Origin: Roseiarcus sp963822215
GTDB lineage: Bacteria; Pseudomonadota; Alphaproteobacteria; Rhizobiales; Beijerinckiaceae
Assembly: GCA_963822215.1 (NCBI GenBank)
Contig: CAWGGX010000013.1
Coordinates: 168,057-232,056 of the forward strand
Reading direction: 5' to 3'
Length of the DNA: 64,000 bases
A program made the translations under genes and the position numbers. This document shows positions 34,459 through 43,791 of the stretch, in pieces. Below the pieces are notes generated by a model. That model did not search any database and was not told the origin of the DNA. It saw nothing but the letters and a program-made list of their open reading frames with translations. Each line of letters starts with the position of its first letter. The first letter of the stretch is position 1.

Positions 34459-34919
34459 CCGCTGCGGGAGGTCGTCGTCTGCGGAAGCGATGACGGCGGG
34501 ACCAAGGCTTTGACCATCGAACGATGGTCATCGGAGCGGAGATCTACCTCCCAGGGTACGAAAAGGCATGGGCAAAAGGCCGAGAACTCGGCCTGCAACT
34601 CGCTATGCACATCGATGACGGATTGGTCCGCATCTGCTCTTGCTGACAAGGCCTAATCTTCGATCGGCTTGCAAGCAGGCCATCGAGATGGAGCTATCGA
34701 ACCGCTCGCCAAGCCTTCGAACGAGGCCATGAAGATCGTCGGCCAATTCGCGAAGAGAAGTAGTGCGTCGACGGGCTTCCTTTTCGACGACCGCCAGCCA
34801 CCATGAACTGTTTCGGCGATGTCGCCGCAACCTCCAGTGCGTGCGACGGGCGGGATAGTCCGTAAGCCACCCATTCGATCGCTCGTGAGGAGAGCGGCGT
34901 CGAGCGACGCGCGCTCGGC
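34459..34919. other. Non-coding stretch after the amidase/hydrolase operon
   Basis: About 460 bases without a recognised gene. A minus-strand frame (34603-34935) contains a helical segment, TTSLRELADDLHGLVRRLGERFD, but has no start signal or family motif and overlaps the end of the next gene, so it was not called. Confidence 0.4.
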
Positions 34920-36047
34920 TCACAGGATTCCCCAAGCCCGATAGCGCCCACGTCCGGTCGCCTCGCGCAGGCCGAGCTCGGCCACCAGGTTTTGTGCGGC
35001 CCGAGCGCTGATGTCGAGCTCGGCGGCGATCATGCCGGCCGAGACGAGCGGCCGGCTCATGACATAGTCCACGAGCGCCGGCAGGCTCGAGGTGGAACGG
35101 CGACGCTCGAGCTTGCGCGCCAGCAGGCTGCGCGCCGTGAGCCAGCGATCATGATCCTTGAGGCCGGCCTCGGCCATCGCGGCGATGGCCTCGAGCGTGG
35201 CGACGAGCCGCGGTGTCGCCTCGCGGGCCCGTCGGCGCTCGCGCGGCACGAGGCGCAGTCCGACATTCAGGCAGGCGAGATGGGAGGTCTTGCCGCGTTG
35301 TCGCAGCAGGGAGGCGACGAGCAGCCGCCCGAGCCAAGGCTGGCGCTGTAGCGGCTCGATGGCGCTCCAGGCCTCGAGTGCGATGGCCGCGGCGAGCGTG
35401 GCTGGCAGGCTGCGGGTTTCGCCGAGCGCCTGGCGCCACTCCTCCAGCCTCGCATCCTCGTCCCAGTCGGGATCATAGGCGAGCGGATCTCGCTCGCGCT
35501 GCCGCGCCTGGGCGCCGGCGACGGCCCGATCGGCGCGTGCCATGGCGGCGTCGACGGCGGTCAGCGCCTCGGCGAGCAACGGATCGTGGCGATCCTCGAT
35601 GTCGTCCGGCGCGAGATCCGCGTCATTGCCGTCGCCGTTGATCGCGAGCGGCTTCGCCGGGTCAGCGTCCTCGCCCTCCCCTGCCCGCCGACGTAGCCCG
35701 CCTAGGCCCGAGGCCGACAAGGCCCAGCCGAGCTCGGCGCTGGCTATGCGGCGGCGGGCGCGCAGCAAGGCATGGGCTCGCGTCAGCTCGTGGGTGGGGC
35801 TGCGGACGTCCTTCTCGGCATCGTGCAGCACGAGGTCCTCAAGATGGACGAGCTCGCCTTCGAGCCGCAGGGAGGCGCAGGCGTCCAGGAAGTGGGTGCG
35901 GACGATGAAGCCTTCGCGGATCGGGCTTGTGCGCAGCCTCTCGTCGAGCCGCGCCAGCGCGTCCTCGGCCGTGGCGAGAGGCGCCGCCATTCGGGGCCAG
36001 GGCAATCGCTCCGCGATTCCAGCAAGGTCGGACATTTCAGGCCGCAT
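34920..36047 (-). CDS. DUF1612 / RHE_PE00001-family protein with HTH
   Basis: 375 residues, soluble. The N-terminal part has DALARLDERLRTSPIREGFIVRTHF and LEGELVHLEDLVLHDAEKDVRSPTHELTRA, a Fic-like N-terminal signature seen in rhizobial plasmid proteins labelled RHE_PE00001. A low-complexity acidic middle is followed by DUF1612 (WLGRLLVASLLRQRGKTSHLACLNVGLR) and a C-terminal winged HTH (VSAGMIAAELDISARAAQNLVAELGLREATGRGRYRAW). Probably a DNA-binding regulator of plasmid or accessory functions; the target is unknown. No partner gene adjoins it. Confidence 0.8.
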   Translation of the reverse strand: MRPEMSDLAGIAERLPWPRMAAPLATAEDALARLDERLRTSPIREGFIVRTHFLDACASLRLEGELVHLEDLVLHDAEKDVRSPTHELTRAHALLRARRRIASAELGWALSASGLGGLRRRAGEGEDADPAKPLAINGDGNDADLAPDDIEDRHDPLLAEALTAVDAAMARADRAVAGAQARQRERDPLAYDPDWDEDARLEEWRQALGETRSLPATLAAAIALEAWSAIEPLQRQPWLGRLLVASLLRQRGKTSHLACLNVGLRLVPRERRRAREATPRLVATLEAIAAMAEAGLKDHDRWLTARSLLARKLERRRSTSSLPALVDYVMSRPLVSAGMIAAELDISARAAQNLVAELGLREATGRGRYRAWGIL

Positions 36048-36386
36048 AAGATTTGCGCCCCCGTTCGGGCGCCCGGACTTTGGCGCGGCGCGTCGATCGC
36101 CGGTCCCACTGCCTCGTCGGCCGAACCCACATGCCCCTCAAGATGTTAGACAGGCCTACTTGAAACGGTAGAGGCAAAACGGGGGACCTCCTTTCAGCTA
36201 TGGGTTGAAAATTGAACCGGGTAAGCGAAACCGTCGACAAGAGCGTCAGATCGAGCCGGGCGGCCACGGTCTTCGAATTGAAGTTCTCAGCCAAAACGAC
36301 CCCTTGGTTCCTGCGCACGGCGAGCCGGTCTCCCGCAGCGCTGCTCCGAACGCAAACCCCTGTTTGAATTCAAAGGCATGAGGCGA
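36048..36386. other. Leader region of the DUF1612 gene
   Basis: About 340 bases without a supported gene between the DUF1612 start and the ISKra4 end. It presumably carries the promoter of the minus-strand gene. No iteron-like or operator-like repeats were seen. Confidence 0.4.
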
Positions 36387-37860
36387 AGAGACCGTCCAAA
36401 ACCTGGGGGGCCTCATGCGGCATGGCGAAAAGGGCGACGGGCCCATCGCTCAGCGGTCGTGTGGTCCTTGTTGAAGGTCCTGTTGACGACCGCGGTGCGG
36501 ACCTTGAGCATCAGATGCGCTCCTGTCGGCGACCAACGCATCTGTTGGTTGGCGCTCATCCGCCGGTGCAGCAGCCGATGCACCGTACTCTCGGTGGTCG
36601 CCGTCGATATCGGCTCGTCGTTTCGCCGGGCCGTGGCATAATCGATGATCAGACCGGATTGGCCGGATACGTAAGTCTCGAGGCCACGAAGCACGCCTGC
36701 CACCTTACCCGCCGTCGCAGCGTGCGGCGATGTCACTACGGCCGCGGCATCGAGTATCGCCAGGGTGTCTCCGATGAGATCGAGCGCCCGCTGCACCTGC
36801 CCGTGCCAGAGACGCCAACGGATATGCTCGATGGTGTCGGCCAGGCGGGCAGCCTCCGCGCGGTCCTCCGGCGTGGCGTCCGGCCAGCTCTTGGCGGCCT
36901 GAGCGACGTGCTGGATGCGCATCGAGAGATGAAAGCAATCGAGCACGTGATGGGTCGGACCGACGCTCGCCGCCTCGCCCAAAGATCGTGGCCCATCGGC
37001 GCCGTCGCTCAGGATGGTGACTGGCGTTCGCGGCGTAGCGCCAAGGCGATGCAGCACGCCGCGCAACTGCTGTTGCTGCAGATCAGCCTCGGCCGGCACG
37101 CTGCTAAACATGACCCGCTTGCCGGCGTCGTTGCTGACCTGAGCGACGAAGACCTCAAACGAACGCACCTGATAGCTGCGCACCGATTTCACGTGACCCC
37201 CGTCGATGGCGAGCGCGATCGACCCCGCTTCGCTCGACGGACTCGACGTTGGCGGTGCTACGGCGTCGCGCTCCAGTCTGGCGCCGACGCGCATCGTCCG
37301 CTGACGGATCGTCTCGACTTCCGGGGCGTCCCCGAGCGGGAAGAACTCTTCGAGCAGCGAGCGGGCGCGGCGGTACGGCAGCCAGGCGCCCATCTTGGCG
37401 AGGGTGCGCTCATACTCCGGCGTGCATCGATCCGGCATGATCTCCGCGGCCGGGGTGATGGTCCGGCGCGACGCCACACCGCACCGGCAGGGACCGAAAC
37501 GGGGTGCACGAACCTCCACGACGCCAAACAGCGACGCCAGCCGCCGACGGCGCATATCCTTCAGCGGACGTTGAGACCCGCAGCGCTGGCAGCGTCGCCG
37601 GTTCCGGCAATGCTCCTCCGTCTGCGCCTGAACCAGATGGCGTTGCAGTCCGGCCAGGGTCTTCTTGCCTTCCGCCAGCGTCAGCCCCAGCGTTTCGGCC
37701 GAAGAATCGATCGCGCCGCAGCCGCCGACGCTGATTTCATGGGACTGGACGGCACCGTCCGCTCCGGCCAATTCCACGACAACTCGCCACTTCATCCTGC
37801 TCTCCTGGTCCCCCGCGACCAGGCCGATCCGTAGCACCCCCCAGGATATGGACGGTCTCT
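36387..37860 (-). mobile_element. ISKra4-family element
   Basis: Terminal inverted repeats start AGAGACCGTCC at 36387 and, inverted, at 37860. They match over about 24 bases with two mismatches and end in CCTGGGGGG. The 1474-bp element holds one full transposase gene. No target duplication was found. On its right it abuts, and truncates, an IS6-type transposase tail. Confidence 0.85.
36413..37795 (-). CDS. ISKra4-family transposase
   Basis: 460 residues. An N-terminal zinc-ribbon region (CRNRRRCQRCGSQRPLKD, FGPCRCG) is followed by a DDE-like core with IALAIDGGHVKSV, VTILSDGADGPRSLGEAA and HHVLDCFHLSMRI. The C-terminal part (ATTESTVHRLLHRRMSANQQMRW) is typical of ISKra4. ATG 37795 is chosen because AGGAG lies a few bases upstream; longer starts exist. 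Apparently intact. Confidence 0.88.
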   Translation of the reverse strand: MKWRVVVELAGADGAVQSHEISVGGCGAIDSSAETLGLTLAEGKKTLAGLQRHLVQAQTEEHCRNRRRCQRCGSQRPLKDMRRRRLASLFGVVEVRAPRFGPCRCGVASRRTITPAAEIMPDRCTPEYERTLAKMGAWLPYRRARSLLEEFFPLGDAPEVETIRQRTMRVGARLERDAVAPPTSSPSSEAGSIALAIDGGHVKSVRSYQVRSFEVFVAQVSNDAGKRVMFSSVPAEADLQQQQLRGVLHRLGATPRTPVTILSDGADGPRSLGEAASVGPTHHVLDCFHLSMRIQHVAQAAKSWPDATPEDRAEAARLADTIEHIRWRLWHGQVQRALDLIGDTLAILDAAAVVTSPHAATAGKVAGVLRGLETYVSGQSGLIIDYATARRNDEPISTATTESTVHRLLHRRMSANQQMRWSPTGAHLMLKVRTAVVNRTFNKDHTTAERWARRPFRHAA

Positions 37861-37868
37861 AACGTACG

Positions 37869-38054
37869 CCGTGGCGCCAATCTTGTCGTGACTCCATGCA
37901 GCGCTTTCGAAGCGTGAAGACGTTGCAGAAATTCAGCTCAGTTCACGCCGAGGTCCACAACCATTTCAGTCACGAGCGCCATCTGATCACCCGCCGAGTC
38001 TACAAGCAGAGACGCTCTGCCGCAGTGGCCGAGTGGCGCGCCCTCGCGGCATGA
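37869..38054 (+). pseudogene. C-terminal remnant of an IS6-type transposase
   Basis: The frame encodes MQRFRSVKTLQKFSSVHAEV, then HNHFSHERHLITRRVYKQRR and a stop at 38054. This is the terminal region of IS6/IS26-like transposases (QRFxSxxxxxxFxxxHAxVxNxFxxxRHLIxR). The rest is removed by the ISKra4 element whose end lies at 37860. The bases up to about 38125 may be the adjoining IS6 end. Confidence 0.6.
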
Positions 38055-38128
38055 ATGTCGCTTGAGGGCGTCGTGCTGCGCCGTGCGCTGACAACCTGCC
38101 GTTACTCTGACAAAACCCTTGCAACACT

Positions 38129-39256
38129 TCAATCGCCGAACGTCACCATTTCGCGCGGTTCTTCGATGATCCGGCCGTTCTTTTCGGCCCGAAACCTTTT
38201 GGCCATTTCATAGACTTGCCGTCGCGAGCGCATGATTCCACCGAGTGGACGATGCGCGGCCAGTCCGTGCCAGGGCGAGAATGACATTCCATCATCGACG
38301 CACGACGATCGCGCCTCGCTCCATGCCACTTGCGGTTTGACCTTGATCCGGGCGATCGGCCGGAAGGGGCTCTTGTCCTCCGGCCAAACAACCGCGGCGT
38401 TTTCGATCGGCATCAGTGCGAGGTCTGTGCACAGTTGTGCTCGAACCTCCCACTCACCGCCATTTGTCTTGAAAAACGCAACCACCGCCTCTCGGAGGCC
38501 ATTTGGCGCTCGGTTCACGTTCAAAGGCGCTTGCTTGAGAGCCGTCAGCTCCGCGGATATTGGAGCCACCATTATTTTCGCAATGAAGTCGCCAAAACGC
38601 AGCGCGGCCTGACTGTAGAAGGTTTCGCCCAGAATGTGAGTTTCGGGATGCCCCCCGAGGGTTGCGACAGTCACATTCGCCCGGCCGGTGATTGCGACGA
38701 TTATCCGCTGCAGCGGCCGCATAATTGCCGACAGAAGTTTCTTGAGCCATTGAACCCTGTTGGTGGTTCTCGCCAGAAGCCTCACGACCGAGAGAAATGC
38801 TTTCGGAGTGGGTGCCCCGAAGGCCGGACCATTGATCAAAAGGAAGTCCTGCGTTACGTCCCCCTCGGATCCGTCAAGTCGTTCGCCTTCCACACTAATG
38901 ACCTTTATCGCCAATCCGCGCGGCACGGACACGCTGTCGTCGAGGATGTCTCCGGGAATCGTGGAGAACCGCATCACCAGCGGGTAGCGTCCGGGTTTTG
39001 CAAACAGTCCCTGAGCAAGCTCGCTTGGAAGTCCCGCGTCGACTTCAAGATTCCCCTCGAGAATCCCGTGGGACTTGGCATGGACAGGGCGAATCGCATG
39101 GCCGCCGCCTGCGAAGGTCTTTTCGGCGATGTACCGCATGGTTGCGATCAGGCCCGTTATAGTTGCGGCCTCATCAACGACCGCCCGCTCGACACCCGGG
39201 CTAAATCGGATAGGAGCCTCGATGTGCCTGTTCGGGGTTTTCGATGAAGAATTCAT
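38129..39256 (-). CDS. Catalase-family (heme) protein
   Basis: 375 residues of the catalase-related SrpA-like group, shorter than a canonical catalase. Conserved pieces include HAIRPVHAKSHGILEGNLEV (active-site His region), YPLVMRFSTIPGDILDDSVSVPRGLAIKVI and SFSPWHGLAAHRPLGGIMRSRRQVYE. These proteins bind heme and may show weak catalase or peroxygenase-like activity. No signal peptide. ATG 39256 has GGTCTCC upstream; the frame is open further but without homology. It lies about 75 bases downstream of the RND-VOC chimera on the same strand. Confidence 0.85.
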   Translation of the reverse strand: MNSSSKTPNRHIEAPIRFSPGVERAVVDEAATITGLIATMRYIAEKTFAGGGHAIRPVHAKSHGILEGNLEVDAGLPSELAQGLFAKPGRYPLVMRFSTIPGDILDDSVSVPRGLAIKVISVEGERLDGSEGDVTQDFLLINGPAFGAPTPKAFLSVVRLLARTTNRVQWLKKLLSAIMRPLQRIIVAITGRANVTVATLGGHPETHILGETFYSQAALRFGDFIAKIMVAPISAELTALKQAPLNVNRAPNGLREAVVAFFKTNGGEWEVRAQLCTDLALMPIENAAVVWPEDKSPFRPIARIKVKPQVAWSEARSSCVDDGMSFSPWHGLAAHRPLGGIMRSRRQVYEMAKRFRAEKNGRIIEEPREMVTFGD

Positions 39257-39332
39257 GGAGACCTCTCGATAGTTGCGGAGCGTCCTCGGACAGTTTCGTG
39301 AAAATGTCTCATCTACTCCGACGTCTACCCTC

Positions 39333-40145
39333 TCAGTGGGCTCCATCGCGTGGCGTGATTTTGTGATCCCTCGCTGCCGAAACGGCGAATGTCGTCTTGT
39401 CCGCGTCCATGCGTCCGGGCAATCGCGCGGTGACCTCTTGGAACAGCCAGCCGTTGCCGTCCGGATCGCTGAACGAGGCGAACGAGCGGTAGCTGCGATG
39501 CTCGGGATCGAGACCGCTAACCCGGAGCCGCCCAAAGAGATAGGGCTCGTTTGATCCAGCATGCAGGTCGCCGGCATCGTGGAACAGCTCACTGATCTCG
39601 ACGCCACGCCCGAGGAACTCCTTGCGGGCGGCTTCGATGTCGGAAACGATCAGGTACAGTCCCTGGGCGGAGCCCGGCGCCGCCACGGTGACGTTCTTGC
39701 CGAAGATCACCGAGCACCTGGAGCCAGGCGGCGTGAACTGGATCACGCGGAAGTCGTCGCCTGAGGCGAAGTCGACGTCGAGTCTCCAGCCCAAGCCGCC
39801 ATAAAAGCGTTTGGCGCGATCGACGTCCGAAACAGGAATGACGACCACCTCGAGCTTCGCGTCGATCGCCGGCGCTCTGGGGGCTTCGAGCAGCGACTGG
39901 CCGCTTGCGACGATCAGGACGTCGTATTCGCTCGACGGGAATTCGCGAGAAGCGCGCTCGAATTCCCTGAACGCCGGATCCTCCGACCGGAACAACTGGC
40001 TCAGCGAGTCATCGGTCTTAATGCGCCCAATTCCCATGACGGCCAGAACAGTAAGCGCCAGCGCGACGACAACCGTCGCGACCGGAGCCCTGAACGGAAG
40101 GAGCGCAAAGCGCTCAACGCGATGGCTGAGAGTCCTCAAGGGCAC
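39333..40145 (-). CDS. Chimera: RND/MMPL exporter N-terminus fused to a VOC domain
   Basis: 270 residues. Residues 1-88 are the start of an RND/MMPL transporter of the HpnN type: one membrane helix (PVATVVVALALTVLAVMGIG), then IKTDDSLSQLFRSEDPAFRE and SSEYDVLIV. At about residue 90 (near 39880) the frame passes directly into a VOC domain, KLEVVVIPVSDVDRAKRFYG to FSDPDGNGWLFQEV, similar to the protein at 25255-25902. The remaining 11 or so transporter helices are missing. GTG 40145 has AAGGAGAGG upstream. A membrane-tethered VOC protein could be made, or this is debris that stayed in frame. Confidence 0.75.
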   Translation of the reverse strand: MPLRTLSHRVERFALLPFRAPVATVVVALALTVLAVMGIGRIKTDDSLSQLFRSEDPAFREFERASREFPSSEYDVLIVASGQSLLEAPRAPAIDAKLEVVVIPVSDVDRAKRFYGGLGWRLDVDFASGDDFRVIQFTPPGSRCSVIFGKNVTVAAPGSAQGLYLIVSDIEAARKEFLGRGVEISELFHDAGDLHAGSNEPYLFGRLRVSGLDPEHRSYRSFASFSDPDGNGWLFQEVTARLPGRMDADKTTFAVSAARDHKITPRDGAH

Positions 40146-40309
40146 CTCTCCTTCCGGCGAACACGAGTCTTATTGGCTCAGGCCGGCAAGCGCCCGAGCA
40201 GCCCGGCGCGCTGATCCCCAGCGCGGCGTCGGCGTTCTCCTCCATCCTTTCGCTGCTCCCGTTCCCGGACTTCTGGCAGGAGCATGCGAGCGCCAGCAAC
40301 GAAGGATGT

Positions 40310-40888
40310 CTACTCGACATGATTGCCGCCGCGTGGCTTGGCGTTGAGGTCGGCGGTCCATGCGTCGACGCATCCAACGGTCGCCCTTACCCCGGTTCTT
40401 TCCCGACCGCCCATCGCCGCTCCGAAAATCGGGGCGCCTTCGTCGCAGCGATCCCTCGGAAAATTGGCGCTGGAGACAGATAAGGTCCGATTTCCTAGCG
40501 CTTCGTCGTAACCACGATCGGGGGAATTCGGGTCGAGCGGCCGGATCTCCGACACGAACCCGAGGAACGCGGCGCAGAGCATGCCGATCGAGGCGAGCAC
40601 GAACGACCCTATCCGGACGTCCGATCGATCGGACGAAGGACGCTCTTGTCGAGGAACCCGGACCGGCGCTTCGCCCTGGCGGAGTCCCCCTGCGCGAAGC
40701 CCGCCCGCCGCTGCCGCGCTGAAGCCCGACGCCTCGCCCAAATCCTGCAAGCCTTGGTCGGTCGCATCCATGGCGAACCGGGAAACCGCCGCCGCGAAAT
40801 TGGGATTGCCCGCAGTCGAGGCGTCCGATGGAATCCCCTCCTTGAAGGGAATGCGCACTGCGAAAGTTTCGATCCTTTCAGTGTCCAT
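40310..40888 (-). pseudogene. Decayed frame with an enolase-superfamily N-terminus
   Basis: 192 codons. The opening ERIETFAVRIPFKEG and, after a short spacer, AMDATDQGLQDLGEASGF resemble the N-terminal capping domain of mandelate racemase/muconate-lactonizing enzymes (RIETFxLRIPFK...TDxGLxGWGEA). The barrel with the metal ligands is missing. The middle has one possible membrane helix (FVLASIGMLCAAFLGFVSEI) that does not fit that family. Probably fused debris. It is the first frame downstream of repeat copy A. Confidence 0.35.
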
Positions 40889-41040
40889 GGCCGGCCTGCC
40901 GTTCGAGGGACAGCCCGCATCGCCCCGCCCGCTCCGGGCGGAGGAGCGAGGAACGAAATGGCCGCAAAATCGGCCACCGCGCTGATAACAGCGCTGCGCC
41001 TGATACTATGGCCCACTCGATCCCGTAGCAGACATTACTG

Positions 41041-41200
41041 CCGCCGCAAGATGAAGAAGGCACCGGCACGAACAAATCAGGAGGGCGAAGCAGAATCTAT
41101 AGCACGATGGTGTCGCCGATACCTTGGTATTTGTCGGCGCCTCATGCTCGATGGGCGAATTGGCGCGCAGTCCGAAGGTTGCGCGCCAAACAGACGGGCT
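41041..41200 (-). repeat. Dispersed repeat, copy A
   Basis: Read on the minus strand, this matches copy B (46641-46799) over about 160 bases: GAGCATGAG, ATACCAAGGTATCGGC, ACCATCGTGC and CTGATTTG occur in the same order and spacing. The core is GGTATC-GGCGACACC. It lies about 150 bases upstream of the minus-strand frame at 40888. Confidence 0.75.
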
Positions 41201-41309
41201 ATGGCGACGGCGCTCGCTCATTGCCCCGCTCGGTCCTCGCCGACTCTCAGAATTTTGGCAACGAGACCCCAAGTCTCGCAGCCATCATCACCAGCTCGGG
41301 AAGGGAGTT

Positions 41310-42153
41310 CGCTCTGTTGCAAACCCTGCAGCAAGGTTCAGGAGCGTGACTGTCGTGGTTGGCGCCGGGGTTACGCCGCCTCGAACTCTATCCGCTCCGT
41401 GACGAATTGCATAGTCTCGGCGAGAACGCAGGGGCCGATTCCAAAAGCGCGCTCGACAATGTGGGCCTCTCCCCGCATGTCGCGCGTGGGTTGAAGATCG
41501 CCGCCTGCCCTTTGCGCAGCGCCCGCATCACCTCAAAGCCCTTTATTGTCGCATAGGCCGTCTTCAGCGTCTTGAAGCCGCGCACCGGGCGGATCAGCTG
41601 CTTCAGCTTGCCGTGGTCAGCCTCGACGACATTGTTCAAGTACTTGACCTGGCGATGCTCCGTTTCCTTTGGGCATTTGCCTTCCTTCTTGAGCTCGGCA
41701 ATCGCGGCGGCATAGGTCGGCGCCTTGTCGGTGTTGATGACCACGGGCTTCTCCCAAGCCTTTAGCCCGGTCAGCGACTTGGCCAGGAAGCGCTTGGCGG
41801 CCTGCGTGGTCCGCGTCGAGGAGAGATAGAAGTCGATGGTGTCGCCGTGCTTGTCGACAGCCCGGTACAGATACGCCCATTTTCCGCCGACTTTCACGTA
41901 GGTTTCGTCCACCTGCCAACTCGTTGACTGTGGACGGCGCTGGACGGCGCCACTGGCAGCGTAGCCGCTTCTCGGCCTCAGGGGCGTATTTCTGAACCCA
42001 GCGGTAGATGGTCGAGTGGTCGACCGAGACGCCGCGCTCGCCCATCATCTGTTCGAGATCGATCAAAATGGCGGACCTTGAAGTCCGACATAGCTTGGCT
42101 CCCCCACGTTCAGACCCATCAAGCCCGGGCGCCGACGGATTTGCAACAGAGCC
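41310..42153 (-). mobile_element. Decayed IS6-family element
   Basis: GCTCTGTTGCAAA at 41311 and inverted TTTGCAACAGAGCC at 42140-42153 are IS6-type ends. The size of 844 bp is normal for IS6. There is no 8-bp target duplication. The right end abuts a truncated resolvase gene, which the insertion or a later deletion cut. Confidence 0.8.
41388..42091 (-). pseudogene. IS6-family transposase, frameshifted and internally deleted
   Basis: The DDE core is recognisable: VDHSTIYRWVQKYAPEAEKRL, then MDETYVKVGGKWAYLYRAVD, VVINTDKAPTYAAAI and the NNVVEADHGKLKQLIRPVRGF motif. Two defects are visible. A tandem 10-base duplication (GGACGGCGCT/GGACGGCGCC near 41931-41950) shifts the frame between the two halves. 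The N-terminal MSDFKVRHF is joined out of frame to DLEQMMGERG, with the usual intervening residues missing. Confidence 0.8.
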
Positions 42154-42542
42154 CCCTCGCCGAGGGCGACACCCTCCTTGTCACCAGTCTCGACCGCCTG
42201 GCGCGATCGACACGCGACTTGCTGAACACCCTGGCCAAGTTCGCGGAGCACGGAGCCGGTTTCCCTGCACATGGGCCGACACCACGACCGCTGCACGGCC
42301 GGCTTATGCTGACTGTCCTAGGAGGGCCTGCCGAGTTCAAGCGCGAATTGATCCGCGCCCGCACCGGCGAAGGCCGCGCCCGCGCCAAGCCGCGCGGGCT
42401 GAGCTTTGGGCGGCCATTCGAGCTCACGAAGCATCAGCAGCAGGAGGCGATAACGCGGCGCGACAAGGGCGAGGAAACCCTCGCCCAGATCGGCCGCAGC
42501 TACAATGTCAGCGACGCGACGATTTCCAGGCTCATAGGGTAA
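42154..42542 (+). pseudogene. Serine resolvase/invertase, N-terminally truncated
   Basis: The frame encodes the second half of the catalytic domain (LAEGDTLLVTSLDRLARSTR, GRLMLTVLGGPAEFKRELIRARTGEG) and a C-terminal HTH (KHQQQEAITRRDKGEETLAQIGRSYNVSDATISRL). The N-terminal strand with the nucleophilic Ser is gone; the IS6 end lies directly upstream. A local pair of indels garbles residues around FPAHGPTPRPL. Confidence 0.7.
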
Positions 42543-42721
42543 ACAATCAACAAGCCGATGAAGCATTATTGCCGCAATTGATAGTGTCCGCGATGTCGCA
42601 CGGCAGTGCTTTGAGCACCACAATATTCAGCAGTTGTTGGGTGTCTGGTTGCCTAATCCATCGACGAATATCGAAGATTTAGCATTGCCAGTCCGAGCAG
42701 CCGTGGAGACGCACCCCATCT

Positions 42722-42834
42722 TCAAACAGGCTGACAATAAGCCGAGGGTGGAGTGGAGACGGCGTCGCGGCGTCGGCTGTAGACTCCGTCGATGAACTTC
42801 GGAAGATCCTTGGCGACGTCGGCGAAGATTATCC
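42722..42834 (-). pseudogene. C-terminal scrap of an IS3-family OrfB
   Basis: Minus-strand codons FADVAKDLPKFIDGVYSRRR correspond to the end of IS3-type integrases (FADVxxDLPRFIDxVYNxRRLHSALGYLSP). The continuation RRRLHSTLGLLS is in another frame, so a frameshift has occurred. Confidence 0.5.
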
Positions 42835-42913
42835 AACGATGTTTCAGTCTTGTCAAAGTCTTGCTGCGGGCGCAATCTAAGCCTCGGTGAGGTTTTCATA
42901 CTGCGAACCTCTG

Positions 42914-43791
42914 ATGAGGACTTGGCGTGTGCCGGTGAACGAGGAGGAGGCGAACGCCGGATCGTCGCTTCACGGGGGCGGCCCGCGTTTCGGGCCGCAT
43001 CTTTGTCCGCCGGTCGTGACAGCCGTCGCCATGGTGCTCGCGGCGCTTGTCGTCGCGTGGACCGGCAGTTTTGTCTTCGTCGGGTTTTGGTTGGCTGCTT
43101 CGGTGATCGTGCTGAGGGAATGGCAGTCCACCGTCGAAGGCGAGGTCCTCGCACGATGTCGTCCCCGGCGGCCTTGCCTTCGCGCTCGCCCCGCTGTTTG
43201 CTTGGCATATGTCGTCGGTGGGCGTATGTGTCGGTGCCCCGTGCGATCGCCTCCGTCGTAGCCGGCGAGCTGGCGGTCGATTGAACCGCGTGTCCGGCGG
43301 CGTAAATGTGGGCTAGTGCGGGCGCCCTTTCGCTGGCGGTCAGCTTCAGCCTTTTCCGCGCAGCCGAAGTGTGGGATCGCATCATTTCTCTGGCTTCTCG
43401 CCGCGGTGCAGGGAGCCGATTTTCTCGCCTTTTCCGTTGGGACGCTGATGGTCGGATCGAAATTGTGGCCGTGCGTCTCGCCGGCCAAGACCTGGTCGCG
43501 GGCGATCGTCGGCGCATGCGGGAGCGCGGATGCCGACCTTCTTCTCGGCCGGTGGACCGATCGGATTGGCGGGCTTTTGTGGCCCCGGTTTGCGCGGGCT
43601 AATGCGTCGGAACTCGGCAATTCGTTCGAATCCGGACTGAAGCGGAATTTTCGAGGCCGGGAACGCAAGCCGGCTGTCGGCCATATCGGCCTGACGGATA
43701 GGCTCGACGCTTTCTTCGGCGTACCGGTGTTCGCCTCGGTCTTCACCTCCGTCAACATCGACGTCTCCTTTATCGCAAGCGGGGTCCTTTG
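42914..43791 (+). pseudogene. cdsA: Degenerate phosphatidate cytidylyltransferase gene
   Basis: Pieces of CdsA occur in order but in different frames: the N-terminal helices PPVVTAVAMVLAALVVAWTG and FVGFWLAASVIVLREW, then FLWLLAAVQGADFLAFSVGT, the SPAKTWSRAIVG equivalent of SPKKTWSG, and the C-terminal NSFESGLKRNFRG...GHIGLTDRLDAFF, which matches the family signature DxFES..KR...PGHGGxxDRxD. Frameshifts follow residue REW and lie before 43316. The gene ends directly at the dxr start, the usual cdsA-dxr order. Confidence 0.65.

Noticed and set aside
36048..36386. Plasmid replication origin near the DUF1612 gene
   Set aside because: No iterons, repA/B/C genes or AT-rich unwinding region were found; the family's plasmid association alone is not enough.
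42627..43758. Minus-strand frames of about 260-300 codons over the cdsA remnant
   Set aside because: The plus strand carries CdsA motifs in order; the opposite frames are Arg/Pro-rich shadows.
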